Below, in pieces: positions 52,487-60,718 of a DNA stretch of 64,000 nucleotides (its first letter is position 1; every line of letters starts with the position of its first letter). The position numbers were made by a program, and so were the translations under genes. The notes under the pieces were generated by a model that worked only from the letters and a program-made list of their open reading frames with translations, made no database searches and was not told the DNA's origin. Source of the stretch: Sinomonas cyclohexanicum (GTDB lineage: Bacteria > Actinomycetota > Actinomycetes > Actinomycetales > Micrococcaceae). The stretch spans positions 2,046,001 through 2,110,000 of the forward strand of contig NZ_AP024525.1 in NCBI RefSeq assembly GCF_020886775.1, read 5' to 3'.

Positions 52487-54559
52487 CTAGGCCTGCTTGA
52501 GGCTCTTCTCCTTCACAGGTGCCTCGCCCGACGCGCGCAGCCGCTCGTAGTAGGCCGCGGCCTCTTCCTGGCGCCGGGCCTCGATGCCGCTGGACACGGT
52601 CGCGCGGATGTGGTCCTGGGTGTAGCCGAAGGCGTCGACGAGGTCCAGAGCGTGCGGGCGGAGCTTCGCGAGCAGGCGGTTGATGTAGTCGCCCACCGTG
52701 CGGCCGCGCTGCATCGAGAGGCGCCCGTTCATGAGATACCAGTCGAGGTGCTTCTCGATGAGGGTCAGGCCGAACAGGTCCCGGAGCCACGTGAGGACCT
52801 GGCGCGTGCCGTCGTCCTCGACCTTTGCCAGGGCCGCGGTGAAGGCCTCCCACTGCAGGAGCTCGCCGTGGGCCCGTGCGGCCTCGATGAGCTCGTTCTG
52901 GTGCGAGTTGAACCGCGCCGCGGCCTCTGCCTGCGGCAGCTTGTTGGCTCCCTGCAGCGACTGTGCAACCTCGGCGACCATGGTCTGGACCCGGTCGGCG
53001 AGAAGGAGCTGCTGCGTGTCCGGGTCGCGCAGGGCGAGTGCGGAGCGCTGCGCGCGGCCGGAGTCCGCGATGAACTGTGCCACCGTGCCGAGCCCGGTCT
53101 TGAGCGCGACGCCGCGGGCCTGCCCGAGGGCGAACTTCGCCAGCGCGCCCACGTTCATGGTGCGGAACTCCTTGGCGTAGTCGTTCAGGAGGCGCTTGGC
53201 CACGAGCTGCAGGAGCACATTGTTGTCGCCTTCGAACGTGACGTACACGTCGAGGTCGGCGTGCAGGGACGCGAAGCGGTTCTCGATCATGAAGCCCGCG
53301 CCTCCGCATGCCTCGCGGCACTCCTGGAGCGTGTCGAGCGCGTGCCACGTGGACAGCGGCTTGAGCGCGGCGGCGAGCGTCTCGAGGTCCTGCCGGTCCT
53401 CGTCCGTGGCCTGCGCGCCGGAGAACACGCCGTCGAACTTCGTCAGGAGCTCCTCGTGCGCGAAGCTCATCGCGTAGGTCGCCGCGAGCAGCGGGAACAG
53501 CCGGCGCTGGTGGCGCTGGTAGTCGAGCAGGACCTCCTCGGCCGTGTCCGAGGACGCGTTGAACTGGCGGCGCTCGGCCGCGTAGCGGATCGCGGCGGCG
53601 AGGCCGACCTTCGACGCCGCGACGGCCGCGCCGTCGAGCGAGACGCGCCCCTGCACGAGCGTGCCGAGCATCGTGAAGAACCGCCGGCCCGGGCTCGCGA
53701 TGGGGGAGGAATAGGTGCCGTCCTCATCCACGCTGCCGTACCGGTTGAGCAGGTTGAACCGGGGGACGCGGACGTTGTCGAAGCACAGGCGGCCGTTGTC
53801 GATGCCGTTGAGGCCGCCCTTGACGCCGTCGTCCTCGGTCTTGATGCCGGGCAGCGGCTCCTTGGTCTGGGGGTCCCGGATCGGCACGTACAGTGCATGG
53901 ACGCCGTGGTTGACGCCCTTGACGACGAGCTGGGCGAACACGGTCGCGGCGATTCCGTCCTTGGCGGCGTTCCCGAGGTATTCCTTCCAGGCCGCGCGGA
54001 ACGGGGTGTTGAGGACGAACTCGTCGGTGGCCTCGTCATACGTCGCGGTCGTGGCGATGCTCGCCACGTCGGAGCCGTGCCCGATCTCCGTCATCGCGAA
54101 GGCACCCGGAACGGACAGGTCCATCACGCCCGGGAGCCATGTCTTGTGGTGCTCGGCGGTGCCGAGGTGCAGGATCGCGGCGCCGAACAGGCCCCACTGC
54201 ACGCCGGACTTGATCTGCAGCGACGGGTCCGCGGTCACGAGCTCCTCGAAGCCGGCGATGTTGCCGCCGTGGTTCTCCTCGCCGCCCAGGTCCTTGGGGA
54301 AGGCCCGCTGGATGGCGCCCTCGTCCACGAGGATCTTCAGCTGACCGAAGACGCGCTCGCGGTGCTCGGTGTGTGTGAGGCCCTCGAGCTTGTGCAGCTC
54401 GGGCTTCGCGGCGAGCTCGCGGGCCTGCCTGCGGACCTCGGCCCACGTGCCGAGCAGCAGCTCGCCGAGCGCGGCGACGTCGACCTTGGGGGACTGCTCG
54501 GCGTCGGGCAGGTCCGCCTCCGCCTCGGCGGCGTTCGGCGTGTCGGTGGGGCTGGTCAT
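52487..54559 (-). CDS. Acyl-CoA dehydrogenase/oxidase family protein (FadE5-like)
   Basis: 690-aa flavoenzyme for the first oxidation of beta-oxidation. FAD/substrate region AFAMTEIGHGSDVASIATTATYD and the following beta domain look like the acyl-CoA oxidase branch. C-terminal half: CREACGGAGFMIENRFASLHADLDVYVTFEGDNNVLLQLVA, with the catalytic Glu and FAD contacts, and a further ACOX-like helical domain. Whether it uses oxygen or ETF cannot be told. ATG at 54559 overlaps the tetR stop (ATGA). With fadA2/fabG4/htdX homologues nearby it mirrors the Mtb Rv0241c-Rv0244c set. Confidence 0.88.
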   Translation of the reverse strand: MTSPTDTPNAAEAEADLPDAEQSPKVDVAALGELLLGTWAEVRRQARELAAKPELHKLEGLTHTEHRERVFGQLKILVDEGAIQRAFPKDLGGEENHGGNIAGFEELVTADPSLQIKSGVQWGLFGAAILHLGTAEHHKTWLPGVMDLSVPGAFAMTEIGHGSDVASIATTATYDEATDEFVLNTPFRAAWKEYLGNAAKDGIAATVFAQLVVKGVNHGVHALYVPIRDPQTKEPLPGIKTEDDGVKGGLNGIDNGRLCFDNVRVPRFNLLNRYGSVDEDGTYSSPIASPGRRFFTMLGTLVQGRVSLDGAAVAASKVGLAAAIRYAAERRQFNASSDTAEEVLLDYQRHQRRLFPLLAATYAMSFAHEELLTKFDGVFSGAQATDEDRQDLETLAAALKPLSTWHALDTLQECREACGGAGFMIENRFASLHADLDVYVTFEGDNNVLLQLVAKRLLNDYAKEFRTMNVGALAKFALGQARGVALKTGLGTVAQFIADSGRAQRSALALRDPDTQQLLLADRVQTMVAEVAQSLQGANKLPQAEAAARFNSHQNELIEAARAHGELLQWEAFTAALAKVEDDGTRQVLTWLRDLFGLTLIEKHLDWYLMNGRLSMQRGRTVGDYINRLLAKLRPHALDLVDAFGYTQDHIRATVSSGIEARRQEEAAAYYERLRASGEAPVKEKSLKQA

Positions 54560-55167
54560 GGGATCTCCTTTGCGGGACGGGGCGCGGGGTGGGTTTCGAG
54601 GGCGACGGCGGGGCTCGCCTGGGCGCTGATGCCGGCGAACAGCCAATCGGTGATGAGGCCCGCCATGTCCTCGAGCGTGGGCTTGGCGGGAGAGGGCGGG
54701 GCCGTGAGCCAGCGCTCGCCGGCGGCGCGGACGAGGCCGATGGCCGCGGTGGGCCAGTAGTCGATGGTGGCCGAGGCTGCGGGGCTCAGGTAGCGGGCCA
54801 TGGGCTCCTGGATCATCGTGCCGACGGCGTCGAAGAACGTCACGAATGCCTCCTCGCCGGCTGCGGGCGAGTCCTGCGGGACGCGGGTGACGAACTCATA
54901 GACGTTGGGCGATCGCACGGCCATGCCGAGGTAGGCGGAGACCATGGCCCGCAGCCCCTCGTAGGGGGTCTGGGCGGCTGCCGCGGCCTCGCCGATCCGC
55001 TCCTGCATCTGGGCGAGGACGAGGGAGCCCATCGCGGCCTGGAGGCCTGCCTTGTCCCGGAAGTAGCGGTAGAACACGGACTTGGACGTGCTCGCGGCCG
55101 CGGCGATCTCCTCCATGGGCACGTCCGGCCCCAGGCGGTGAACCGCTCGGCGGGCCGCGTGGACCAA
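54556..55167 (-). CDS. TetR family regulator, 5' end probably frameshifted
   Basis: 203 aa from the in-frame TTG at 55167. HTH: MEEIAAAASTSKSVFYRYFRDKAGLQAAMG. The reading frame upstream of the TTG (RTARWASHREERRAEL) still looks like a TetR N-terminal arm, yet has no start codon before a TGA. A GTG at 55295 sits in another frame and would join if one base were added in the CCCCCC tract near 55282-55287. So the true start is likely 55295, with a one-base deletion (real or error). It abuts a 31-bp palindrome and overlaps the acyl-CoA oxidase-like gene, so it probably controls both directions of the fatty-acid block. Confidence 0.75.
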   Translation of the reverse strand: MVHAARRAVHRLGPDVPMEEIAAAASTSKSVFYRYFRDKAGLQAAMGSLVLAQMQERIGEAAAAAQTPYEGLRAMVSAYLGMAVRSPNVYEFVTRVPQDSPAAGEEAFVTFFDAVGTMIQEPMARYLSPAASATIDYWPTAAIGLVRAAGERWLTAPPSPAKPTLEDMAGLITDWLFAGISAQASPAVALETHPAPRPAKEIP

Positions 55168-55295
55168 CTCGGCGCGGCGCTCCTCGCGGTGGCTCGCCCA
55201 GCGGGCGGTGCGGCCGTCGACGCTCGGTGCGGGGGCGGCGTCGTGCGTCGCGGCGCCGTCCGCGAGGGGCGCGGAGCGGTAGGGGGGTAGTTCAC

Positions 55296-55326
55296 GGTAC
55301 CCAGCGTATCAGGTACGCTAGGTATC
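55296..55326. promoter_or_regulatory. 31-bp palindromic operator between tetR and fadA-like gene
   Basis: Arms 55296-55308 and 55314-55326 are complementary at 11 of 13 positions around a TCAGG centre; the inner AGCGTA/TACGCT is perfect. It sits between divergent genes, touching the probable tetR start, as expected for an autoregulated TetR operator. Confidence 0.75.
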
Positions 55327-55361
55327 GGTAATTCAGGTCACAGAACTCCGGAGGCATTCCC

Positions 55362-56672
55362 ATGTCGACCCCCATCCGCAAGGCAGTCGTCGTCGGCGGC
55401 AACCGCATCCCGTTCGCCCGCGCCAACGGCGCCTACACCCGCACCTCCAACCAGGACATGCTCACGGCCGCGCTCGACGGGCTCGTGGCGCGGTTCGGCC
55501 TGCAGGACGAGCGCATCGGCGAGGTCGCGGCGGGTGCCGTGCTCAAGCACAGCCGCGACTTCAACCTCACGCGCGAGTCCGTGCTCGGCTCCGCGCTGAG
55601 CCCCGAGACCCCGGCCTATGACGTCCAGCAGGCGTGCGCCACGGGGCTCGAGACGGTCCTGCAGCTGACGGACAAGATCAAGCTCGGCCGCATCGAGTCC
55701 GGCATCGCGGGCGGCGTGGACTCGACCTCGGACGCGCCGATCGCCGTGAGCGAGGGCCTGCGCGACGTCCTCCTCGAGCTCGGCCGCGCCAAGACGCTCC
55801 AGCAGAAGCTGAAGGCCGTCTCACGGCTGCGCCCCAAGGACCTCGCCCCCAACGCCCCCGGCACTGGCGAGCCCCGCACCGGCCTCTCGATGGGCGAGCA
55901 CCAGGCGCTCACCACGAAGCAGTGGGGCATCACCCGTGAGGCCCAGGACGAGCTCGCGCTCGCCTCGCACAAGAACCTCGCCGCCGCGTATGACCGCGGA
56001 TTCTTCGACGACCTGGTCACCCCGTACCGTGGCCTCACCCGTGATTCGAACCTCCGCGCCGATTCCTCGATGGAGAAGCTCGGGAAGCTCTCGCCGGTGT
56101 TCGGCAAGCATCTGGGTTCCGAGGCGACCATGACGGCCGGCAACTCGACGCCGCTCACGGACGGCGCCTCGACCGTGCTCCTCGCCTCCGAGGACTGGGC
56201 GCGCTCGCATGACCTGCCGATCCTCGCCGTGGTGGTGGACGGCGAGGCCGCGGCGGTGGACTTCGTCCACGGCAAGGACGGCCTCCTCATGGCGCCCGTG
56301 TTCGGGGTGCCGCGCCTGCTGGCGCGCCTCGGCCTCACGCTCGAGGACATCGACTACTTCGAGATCCACGAGGCATTCGCCGGGACCGTCCTCGCCGCGC
56401 TCGCGGCGTGGGAGGACGCCGACTTCTGCCGAGAGCGCCTCGGCCTCGACGGCGCGTTCGGCAAGGTGGACCGGGCCAAGCTCAACGTCAACGGCTCCTC
56501 GCTCGCCGCGGGCCACCCGTTCGCCGCGACCGGCGGGCGCATCGTCGCCACGCTCGCGAAGCAGCTGCACGAGCGCACTCAGGCCGGGGATCTCGGACGG
56601 CCGGCACGCGGCCTGATCTCCGTGTGCGCCGCGGGCGGTATGGGCGTCGTGGCCGTGCTCGAGGGCCGCTGA
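55362..56672 (+). CDS. Acetyl-CoA acyltransferase (FadA2-like thiolase)
   Basis: 436-aa thiolase cleaving 3-ketoacyl-CoA. Nucleophile motif VQQACATGLETVL, NSTPLTDGAS, EIHEAFAGTVLA, the His motif NGSSLAAGHPFAATGGR, and the acid-base Cys in SVCAAGGMG are all present. TCCGGAGG precedes the ATG at 55362. It leads a plus-strand operon with fabG4- and htdX-like genes, facing tetR across a palindrome. Length and company match Mtb FadA2 (Rv0243). Confidence 0.92.
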   Translation: MSTPIRKAVVVGGNRIPFARANGAYTRTSNQDMLTAALDGLVARFGLQDERIGEVAAGAVLKHSRDFNLTRESVLGSALSPETPAYDVQQACATGLETVLQLTDKIKLGRIESGIAGGVDSTSDAPIAVSEGLRDVLLELGRAKTLQQKLKAVSRLRPKDLAPNAPGTGEPRTGLSMGEHQALTTKQWGITREAQDELALASHKNLAAAYDRGFFDDLVTPYRGLTRDSNLRADSSMEKLGKLSPVFGKHLGSEATMTAGNSTPLTDGASTVLLASEDWARSHDLPILAVVVDGEAAAVDFVHGKDGLLMAPVFGVPRLLARLGLTLEDIDYFEIHEAFAGTVLAALAAWEDADFCRERLGLDGAFGKVDRAKLNVNGSSLAAGHPFAATGGRIVATLAKQLHERTQAGDLGRPARGLISVCAAGGMGVVAVLEGR

Positions 56673-56701
56673 GCCCGCGAATCTGGGGGAAGGGAAGATG
56701 C

Positions 56702-58063
56702 ATGGCTGACAAGTACACCGACTTCGTTTCTGGCGGCTGGGGCCGCGACCTCGCCAAACGGTTGGGGCTCCCGCAGCCCGTGCGGCTCCGACGGTACGAG
56801 CCCGGCGCGCCCCTCGTGCCGGGGCCCGTGCTGCTCATCGGCTCGGGCGCCGGGGCCGACGCCCTCGAGGCCGCACTCAAGGGCTGGGACGTCGAGGTCC
56901 TCAGGGACCTCGCCCAGCCCGGCCCTGCCAGGCTGGGCGGGATCGTCCTCGCGCTGGACTCGCTCGCACGCCCGGAGGACCTCTCGGCACCGATCCTCGC
57001 CGCGGGCCGGGCGCTGCGCTCGCTGGCCCCGAACGCGCGGGTCGTGACGGTCTCCCGGCGCTCCTCGATGGCCGACGAGCCCGCGCTCGCGGCCGCCCGG
57101 GCCGGCGTCGAGGGAATCCTGCGCTCGCTGGCGAAGGAGCTGCGCTCGGGGGCCACGGGCAACGGGATCCTCCTCGCCGAGGGCGTCGAGGCCGATGCGC
57201 CCAGTGCCCTCGGTGCCCTGCGGTTCTTCCTGTCCGGGCGGTCCGCATTCGTGGACGGGCAGTTCCTCACCGTCGGCACGGCCAAGGGAGGGCTGCCCGT
57301 TGGCGACGCCGGCCCGACCTGGGAGAAGCCGCTGGCCGGCAAGGTCGCCGTGGTGACCGGTGCGGCCCGGGGGATCGGCGCGGCGATCGCCAAGACGCTC
57401 GCTCGCGACGGCGCCGCGCTCGTTGTCGTCGACGTCCCCGCCGCGGGCGACTCGCTCGCGAAGGTGGCCAACGAGGTCCGCGGCACCGCGCTCCAGCTGG
57501 ACATCACGAAGCCGGACGCGGGGGAGCGGATCCTCGAGCATGCCCTGTCCCGGCACGGCGCCCTGGACATCCTCGTCCACAACGCAGGAATCACGCGGGA
57601 CAAGCTGCTGGCCAACATGGACGCCGCGAAGTGGGACTCCGTCATCGCCGTGAACATCGCCGCGCAGCTGCGTATCAACGACGCGCTGCTCGCCTCCGGC
57701 AGGCTGGGGGAGGGATTCCGGATCGTCTCGGTCGCCTCGACGTCCGGCATCGCGGGGAACCGCGGCCAGACCAACTACGCCGCATCCAAGGCCGGGGTCA
57801 TGGGCATGGTCCGCTCTACTGCTGCGCGGCTCGCCGCGACCGGGGGAACCGCCAACGCCGTCGCTCCCGGGTTCATCGAGACGGAGATGACCGCGAGGAT
57901 CCCCTTCGCCACGCGCGAGGTGGCGCGGCGCCTCAACTCACTCCAGCAGGGCGGCCTGCCGCTCGACGTGGCCGAGGCCATTTCCTTCCTCGCCTCCGAC
58001 GCGGCCGGGGGCATCTCCGGTAACGTCCTGCGCGTGTGCGGGCAGAACCTGGTGGGGCAGTGA
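56702..58063 (+). CDS. fabG4: High-molecular-weight 3-oxoacyl reductase (FabG4-like)
   Basis: 453 aa, twice the size of ordinary FabG and equal to Mtb FabG4 (Rv0242c). Residues about 1-215 are a degenerate flavodoxin/Rossmann-like domain (PVLLIGSGAGADALEA; VVTVSRRSSM). Residues about 218-453 are the active SDR: VVTGAARGIGAAIAK, VHNAGITRDKLLANM, SVASTSGIAG (Ser), and YAASKAG (Tyr/Lys). FabG4 uses NADH to reduce 3-ketoacyl-CoA. GGGAAGGGAAG precedes the ATG. Overlaps the MaoC gene by four bases (GTGA). Confidence 0.93.
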   Translation: MADKYTDFVSGGWGRDLAKRLGLPQPVRLRRYEPGAPLVPGPVLLIGSGAGADALEAALKGWDVEVLRDLAQPGPARLGGIVLALDSLARPEDLSAPILAAGRALRSLAPNARVVTVSRRSSMADEPALAAARAGVEGILRSLAKELRSGATGNGILLAEGVEADAPSALGALRFFLSGRSAFVDGQFLTVGTAKGGLPVGDAGPTWEKPLAGKVAVVTGAARGIGAAIAKTLARDGAALVVVDVPAAGDSLAKVANEVRGTALQLDITKPDAGERILEHALSRHGALDILVHNAGITRDKLLANMDAAKWDSVIAVNIAAQLRINDALLASGRLGEGFRIVSVASTSGIAGNRGQTNYAASKAGVMGMVRSTAARLAATGGTANAVAPGFIETEMTARIPFATREVARRLNSLQQGGLPLDVAEAISFLASDAAGGISGNVLRVCGQNLVGQ

Positions 58064-58986
58064 GCGCGCCGGCGCGGGGGGTCGAGACGGTCGAGCTGCC
58101 CGAGTCTCCGAGCCTCACCAAGCTCTACGCCGGCGCCGCGGCCGCCGCGGCGCGGCTCATGGTGTCCAAGCGCAACGGCGCGAGGCGGCTCCCGCGCGCG
58201 AGGCACCACGTCGCCGTCGTGCGCCCGGACATCGAGAAGCTGACCGCCTACCAGCACCTGCTCGGTGAGCCGGCGCGCGACGTCGTGCCCGCCGGGTACG
58301 TCCACACGCTCGCGTTCCCCGTGGCGATGAGCGTCATGGCGCGCGAGGACTTCCCGCTGCCGCTGCTCGGCATGGTGCACGTGAGCAATCGTGTCGAGTG
58401 CAGGGAGCCCATCGCCTACGACGACGAGCTGGACATTACGGCGTGGGCCGAGAACCTCGCCGGGCACCGCGCGGGGACGCTCGTCGATGTGGTCGCGGAG
58501 GTGCGCCGCGCCGGGGGAGGAGAGCCGGTGTGGCGCGGTGTGTCGACCAACATCGCCAAGGGGGTGTTCCTGCCGGGGATCGACAAGCCGTCTGCCGGCG
58601 CGCCGCGAGAGGACTTCCGTGCCCCGCTGCCCACGGCCCTGTGGCAGCTCGGATCCGAGACGGGCCGCGAGTATGCGGCCGTGTCAGGGGACTTCAACCC
58701 GATCCACCTCAGCTCGCTCTCGGCGCGCGCGCTGGGGATGCGCCGCTCGATCGCCCATGGCATGTACTCGGCATCGCGGGCGCTGGCTGAGGTCGGTTCG
58801 GTGAAGGGCGACGCGTTCGCCTGGGACGTGAAGTTCGAGGCGCCGGTGTTCCTGCCCGCGCGGGTGGCGCTGAACATCTCGGACTTTGCGGAGCCGGACG
58901 GGGTGTGGGAGCGCTCGGACTTTGTGGGCTGGAATGCGAAATCCGGCCGCCGGCACTTCGTGGGGTCGGTGTCTCGGCTCGCCTGA
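58060..58986 (+). CDS. MaoC-type (R)-enoyl-CoA hydratase/dehydratase (HtdX-like)
   Basis: 308-aa double hot-dog protein. C-terminal hydratase motif YAAVSGDFNPIHLSSLSARALGM (Asp and His catalytic) and RSIAHGMYSASRAL. The N-terminal hot dog is degenerate (YQHLLGEPARDVVPAGYVHTLAFPVAMSVM). It resembles Mtb HtdX (Rv0241c), which acts with FabG4 on 3-hydroxyacyl chains. GTG at 58060 overlaps the fabG4 stop. End of the operon; a hairpin follows. Confidence 0.92.
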   Translation: MSAPARGVETVELPESPSLTKLYAGAAAAAARLMVSKRNGARRLPRARHHVAVVRPDIEKLTAYQHLLGEPARDVVPAGYVHTLAFPVAMSVMAREDFPLPLLGMVHVSNRVECREPIAYDDELDITAWAENLAGHRAGTLVDVVAEVRRAGGGEPVWRGVSTNIAKGVFLPGIDKPSAGAPREDFRAPLPTALWQLGSETGREYAAVSGDFNPIHLSSLSARALGMRRSIAHGMYSASRALAEVGSVKGDAFAWDVKFEAPVFLPARVALNISDFAEPDGVWERSDFVGWNAKSGRRHFVGSVSRLA

Positions 58987-59017
58987 GTCTCTCGGCTCAC
59001 GCACCGCGGCCTGACGC

Positions 59018-59059
59018 ACGACGGCGCCGCTCACCTGTGGTGGTGAGCGGCGCCGTCGT
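59018..59059. terminator. Hairpin between htdX-like gene and decayed small gene, GCACGACGGCG family
   Basis: 18-bp perfect stem (ACGACGGCGCCGCTCACC and complement) with a six-base loop, 31 bases after the MaoC stop and eight bases before the stop of the facing small gene. Confidence 0.85.
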
Positions 59060-59066
59060 TGTGTGG

Positions 59067-59292
59067 TCAGATCTCGAGCTTCGCCAAGTCCTTCACCCAC
59101 TCTGGCGTCTCAAGGCCCAGGCGCTTGTCAGTGGTCACGCGGAGGCGGGCCGCAAGGATCTGCTCGCGGAGCTCATCCTTCGTCATGTGGACGACACGGG
59201 GCTTCGCCCCGTCCTTCGGTGCCGCCCTCGGGGGAATGATCATCGTCATCCTGGCCCTCGCTCTCTGCATCGCTGCTTCCATTGTTCTCGAT
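59067..59292 (-). pseudogene. Decayed small gene, copy 1
   Basis: C-terminal part reads APKDGAKPRVVHMTKDEL, then LRVTTDKRLGLETPEW and ends KDLAKLEI with TGA at 59067-59069. It aligns with copy 2 at 60290-60508 over the whole length. Relative to copy 2, the start ATG is ATC (59292-59290) and one extra base near 59240 shifts the frame, since the upstream part (IENNGSSDAESEGQDDDD) is in another frame. An in-frame ATG at 59249 could still yield a 60-aa product, so a shortened gene is not excluded. Function unknown; charged, cytoplasmic. Confidence 0.65.
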
Positions 59293-59421
59293 GATGATTT
59301 GGGCGTCCAGATTGTGCTCGGCGGCGCGGAGCCAGGAACGCCACGTTCGGGCCACAATCCGGACCTCCTCCGTGGAGGGAAGAAGTTCTTCGGCGCTCCG
59401 ATCCTCTCGCCCCGCTTCACG

Positions 59422-59730
59422 GTGCCGTCACAGGCGGTCTCGCTGCTCCTCGTAGGGCCAGCCCTGTTCCTGTCATGGATGGCGCGCGCCCCCGAACACC
59501 GCGCGCTGGCAGTCATGCTGCTGCCGCTCAGGCTGATGCTCATCGCGTGCGCCGGGCTACTGCTCACGGCCGGCATCGGCGTTGGAGTCCCGCTCGAGCT
59601 GTGGTGGTGGGACCTTCTCTGGCTCGTGGTCGTGCCCGTCGCAGTGGCGAACCTCCTCGGGCTTGTCCTGTACCTCGTGAACGCGCGGCGGATAGCCAGG
59701 TCCCTGTGGAGATGGGCCCGCTCACAGTAG
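59422..59730 (+). CDS. Small membrane protein or remnant, start uncertain
   Basis: About 102 aa from GTG 59422 with three likely membrane helices (AVSLLLVGPALFLSWMA; LRLMLIACAGLLLTAGIGV; LWLVVVPVAVANLLGLVLYL) and a basic tail RRIARSLWRWARSQ. No Shine-Dalgarno is visible. The frame is open back to 59059, but that part is antisense to the small pseudogene and not convincing. It may be the 3' end of a truncated membrane gene. I do not recognise the family. Confidence 0.4.
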   Translation: MPSQAVSLLLVGPALFLSWMARAPEHRALAVMLLPLRLMLIACAGLLLTAGIGVGVPLELWWWDLLWLVVVPVAVANLLGLVLYLVNARRIARSLWRWARSQ

Positions 59731-59753
59731 ACTCGGGGCTGAAGGAGGTCGCC

Positions 59754-59978
59754 ATGGCACTGAATCGCAAGAAGATCCGCCGTCACGAATCACTGCGCCG
59801 GTCGGTCTTGTCCGATGCCCGAATCGACCTCGGCGCCGGTTCACTCATCGGCAAGAACAGCGGATTGAGCCGAGCCCAAGCTGACAAGGGCATGCAGACG
59901 ATCCTGGCCCGTATCGGCGGCATGGGCGCGCAGCCGGGTGGAGCCAAGGCTCCGAGCCCCCGCGCGGCAGCCTCCTGA
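59754..59978 (+). CDS. Small basic hypothetical protein
   Basis: 74 aa: MALNRKKIRRHESLRRSVLS, then DARIDLGAGSLIGKNSGLSRAQADKGMQ and an Ala/Gly/Pro tail. Very good ribosome-binding site (AAGGAGGTC) before ATG 59754 and a T-tailed hairpin just after, so it looks like a real expressed gene. Basic N-terminus, no membrane segment. Family not recognised. Confidence 0.65.
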   Translation: MALNRKKIRRHESLRRSVLSDARIDLGAGSLIGKNSGLSRAQADKGMQTILARIGGMGAQPGGAKAPSPRAAAS

Positions 59979-60004
59979 GCTGACGCCGACAGCCGGAAAC
60001 GCCA

Positions 60005-60031
60005 AGGGACCAGCCTGAGGCTGGTCCCTTT
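60005..60031 (+). terminator. Rho-independent terminator
   Basis: 12-bp perfect stem (AAGGGACCAGCC with its complement), a TGA loop and a short T-rich tail, 26 bases after the small gene stop. Lower GC than the other hairpins in the window. Confidence 0.85.
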
Positions 60032-60087
60032 CATTTGCGCGAGGGGGGTAAGGGTGGTCAGGCAGGTCCGCAGTGCTGGCAGGTGAC

Positions 60088-60229
60088 GCACGACGGCGTT
60101 TACTCATCATGGTGCCCATCGTGACCTTAGCCGTGGGGGCCAGCGGCGTCCGCCGCGTACGGGACTTCTAGAGGCAAGGAAGTCGATGCCCCGGTCGGGT
60201 GACGCACGACGGCGCATGGTCGCCGTGGC
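60088..60229. repeat. Two eroded GCACGACGGCG units
   Basis: GCACGACGGCG at 60088-60098 has no matching right arm nearby. At 60204-60229 the same arm is followed, after CATGGT, by the damaged right arm CGCCGTGGC. Both are preceded by GTGA, as in the intact copy at 59018 (CTGA). The 311-bp gene-free stretch 59979-60289 holds these, the terminator and nothing else I can identify. Confidence 0.6.
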
Positions 60230-60289
60230 ACCGCTGGCCCGTTGGGAGGGGGCGGCCACCGCCTATCCACCACGAGTGACGTCCCCTGG

Positions 60290-60508
60290 GCAGATTTCGA
60301 GCTCGTCGAGGCCCCTGGCCCGCTGCGGCGTCTCGATCCCGAGGCGTTTGTCCGTGATGATGCGGAGGCGTGCGGCAGCGATTTGCACGCGCAACTATTC
60401 CTTGGACCAGTGCACGACGCGGGGCTTCGAGCCTTCCTTGGGGGCTTCCGGGCCGGAGGGATCATCGCCATCGCGCGCCTCCTCTGTATGGCTCTTGTTG
60501 TTCGACAT
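60290..60508 (-). pseudogene. Decayed small gene, copy 2
   Basis: From ATG 60508: MSNNKSHTEEARDGDDPSG, then PEAPKEGSKPRVVHWSKE, then an in-frame TAG (60397-60395) where copy 1 has GAG (Glu). Past the stop the same frame continues to match copy 1: LRVQIAAARLRIITDKRLG, IETPQ and ending ELEI. The original stop is also changed (TGC for TGA). So one nonsense change cuts a roughly 72-aa protein to 37 aa. A weak GAGGA precedes the ATG. Confidence 0.7.
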
Positions 60509-60718
60509 CACATCCTCGTCCAGACCGCCTTACGCCACTGAGGTGACGAGCGCCGCCCAACAGGGCCACGAGCCCGATTCCCAACGAACCGCGAAGATCC
60601 GGCTCGCGAGGCCGCTCCCCGCCAACAGGTCGAGCTCTGATTCCCGCCGAGGCTTTACTCAGAATGAATGGCGCCGAAGGCCACTGGGCACGATGCCATC
60701 ATTCGGCTCAACAGGTCG

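Noticed and set aside
59059-59421. N-terminal extension of the small membrane protein
   Set aside because: This part of the frame is exactly antisense to pseudogene copy 1 and is Arg/Ser-rich, a shadow pattern; no ribosome-binding site at the ATG.
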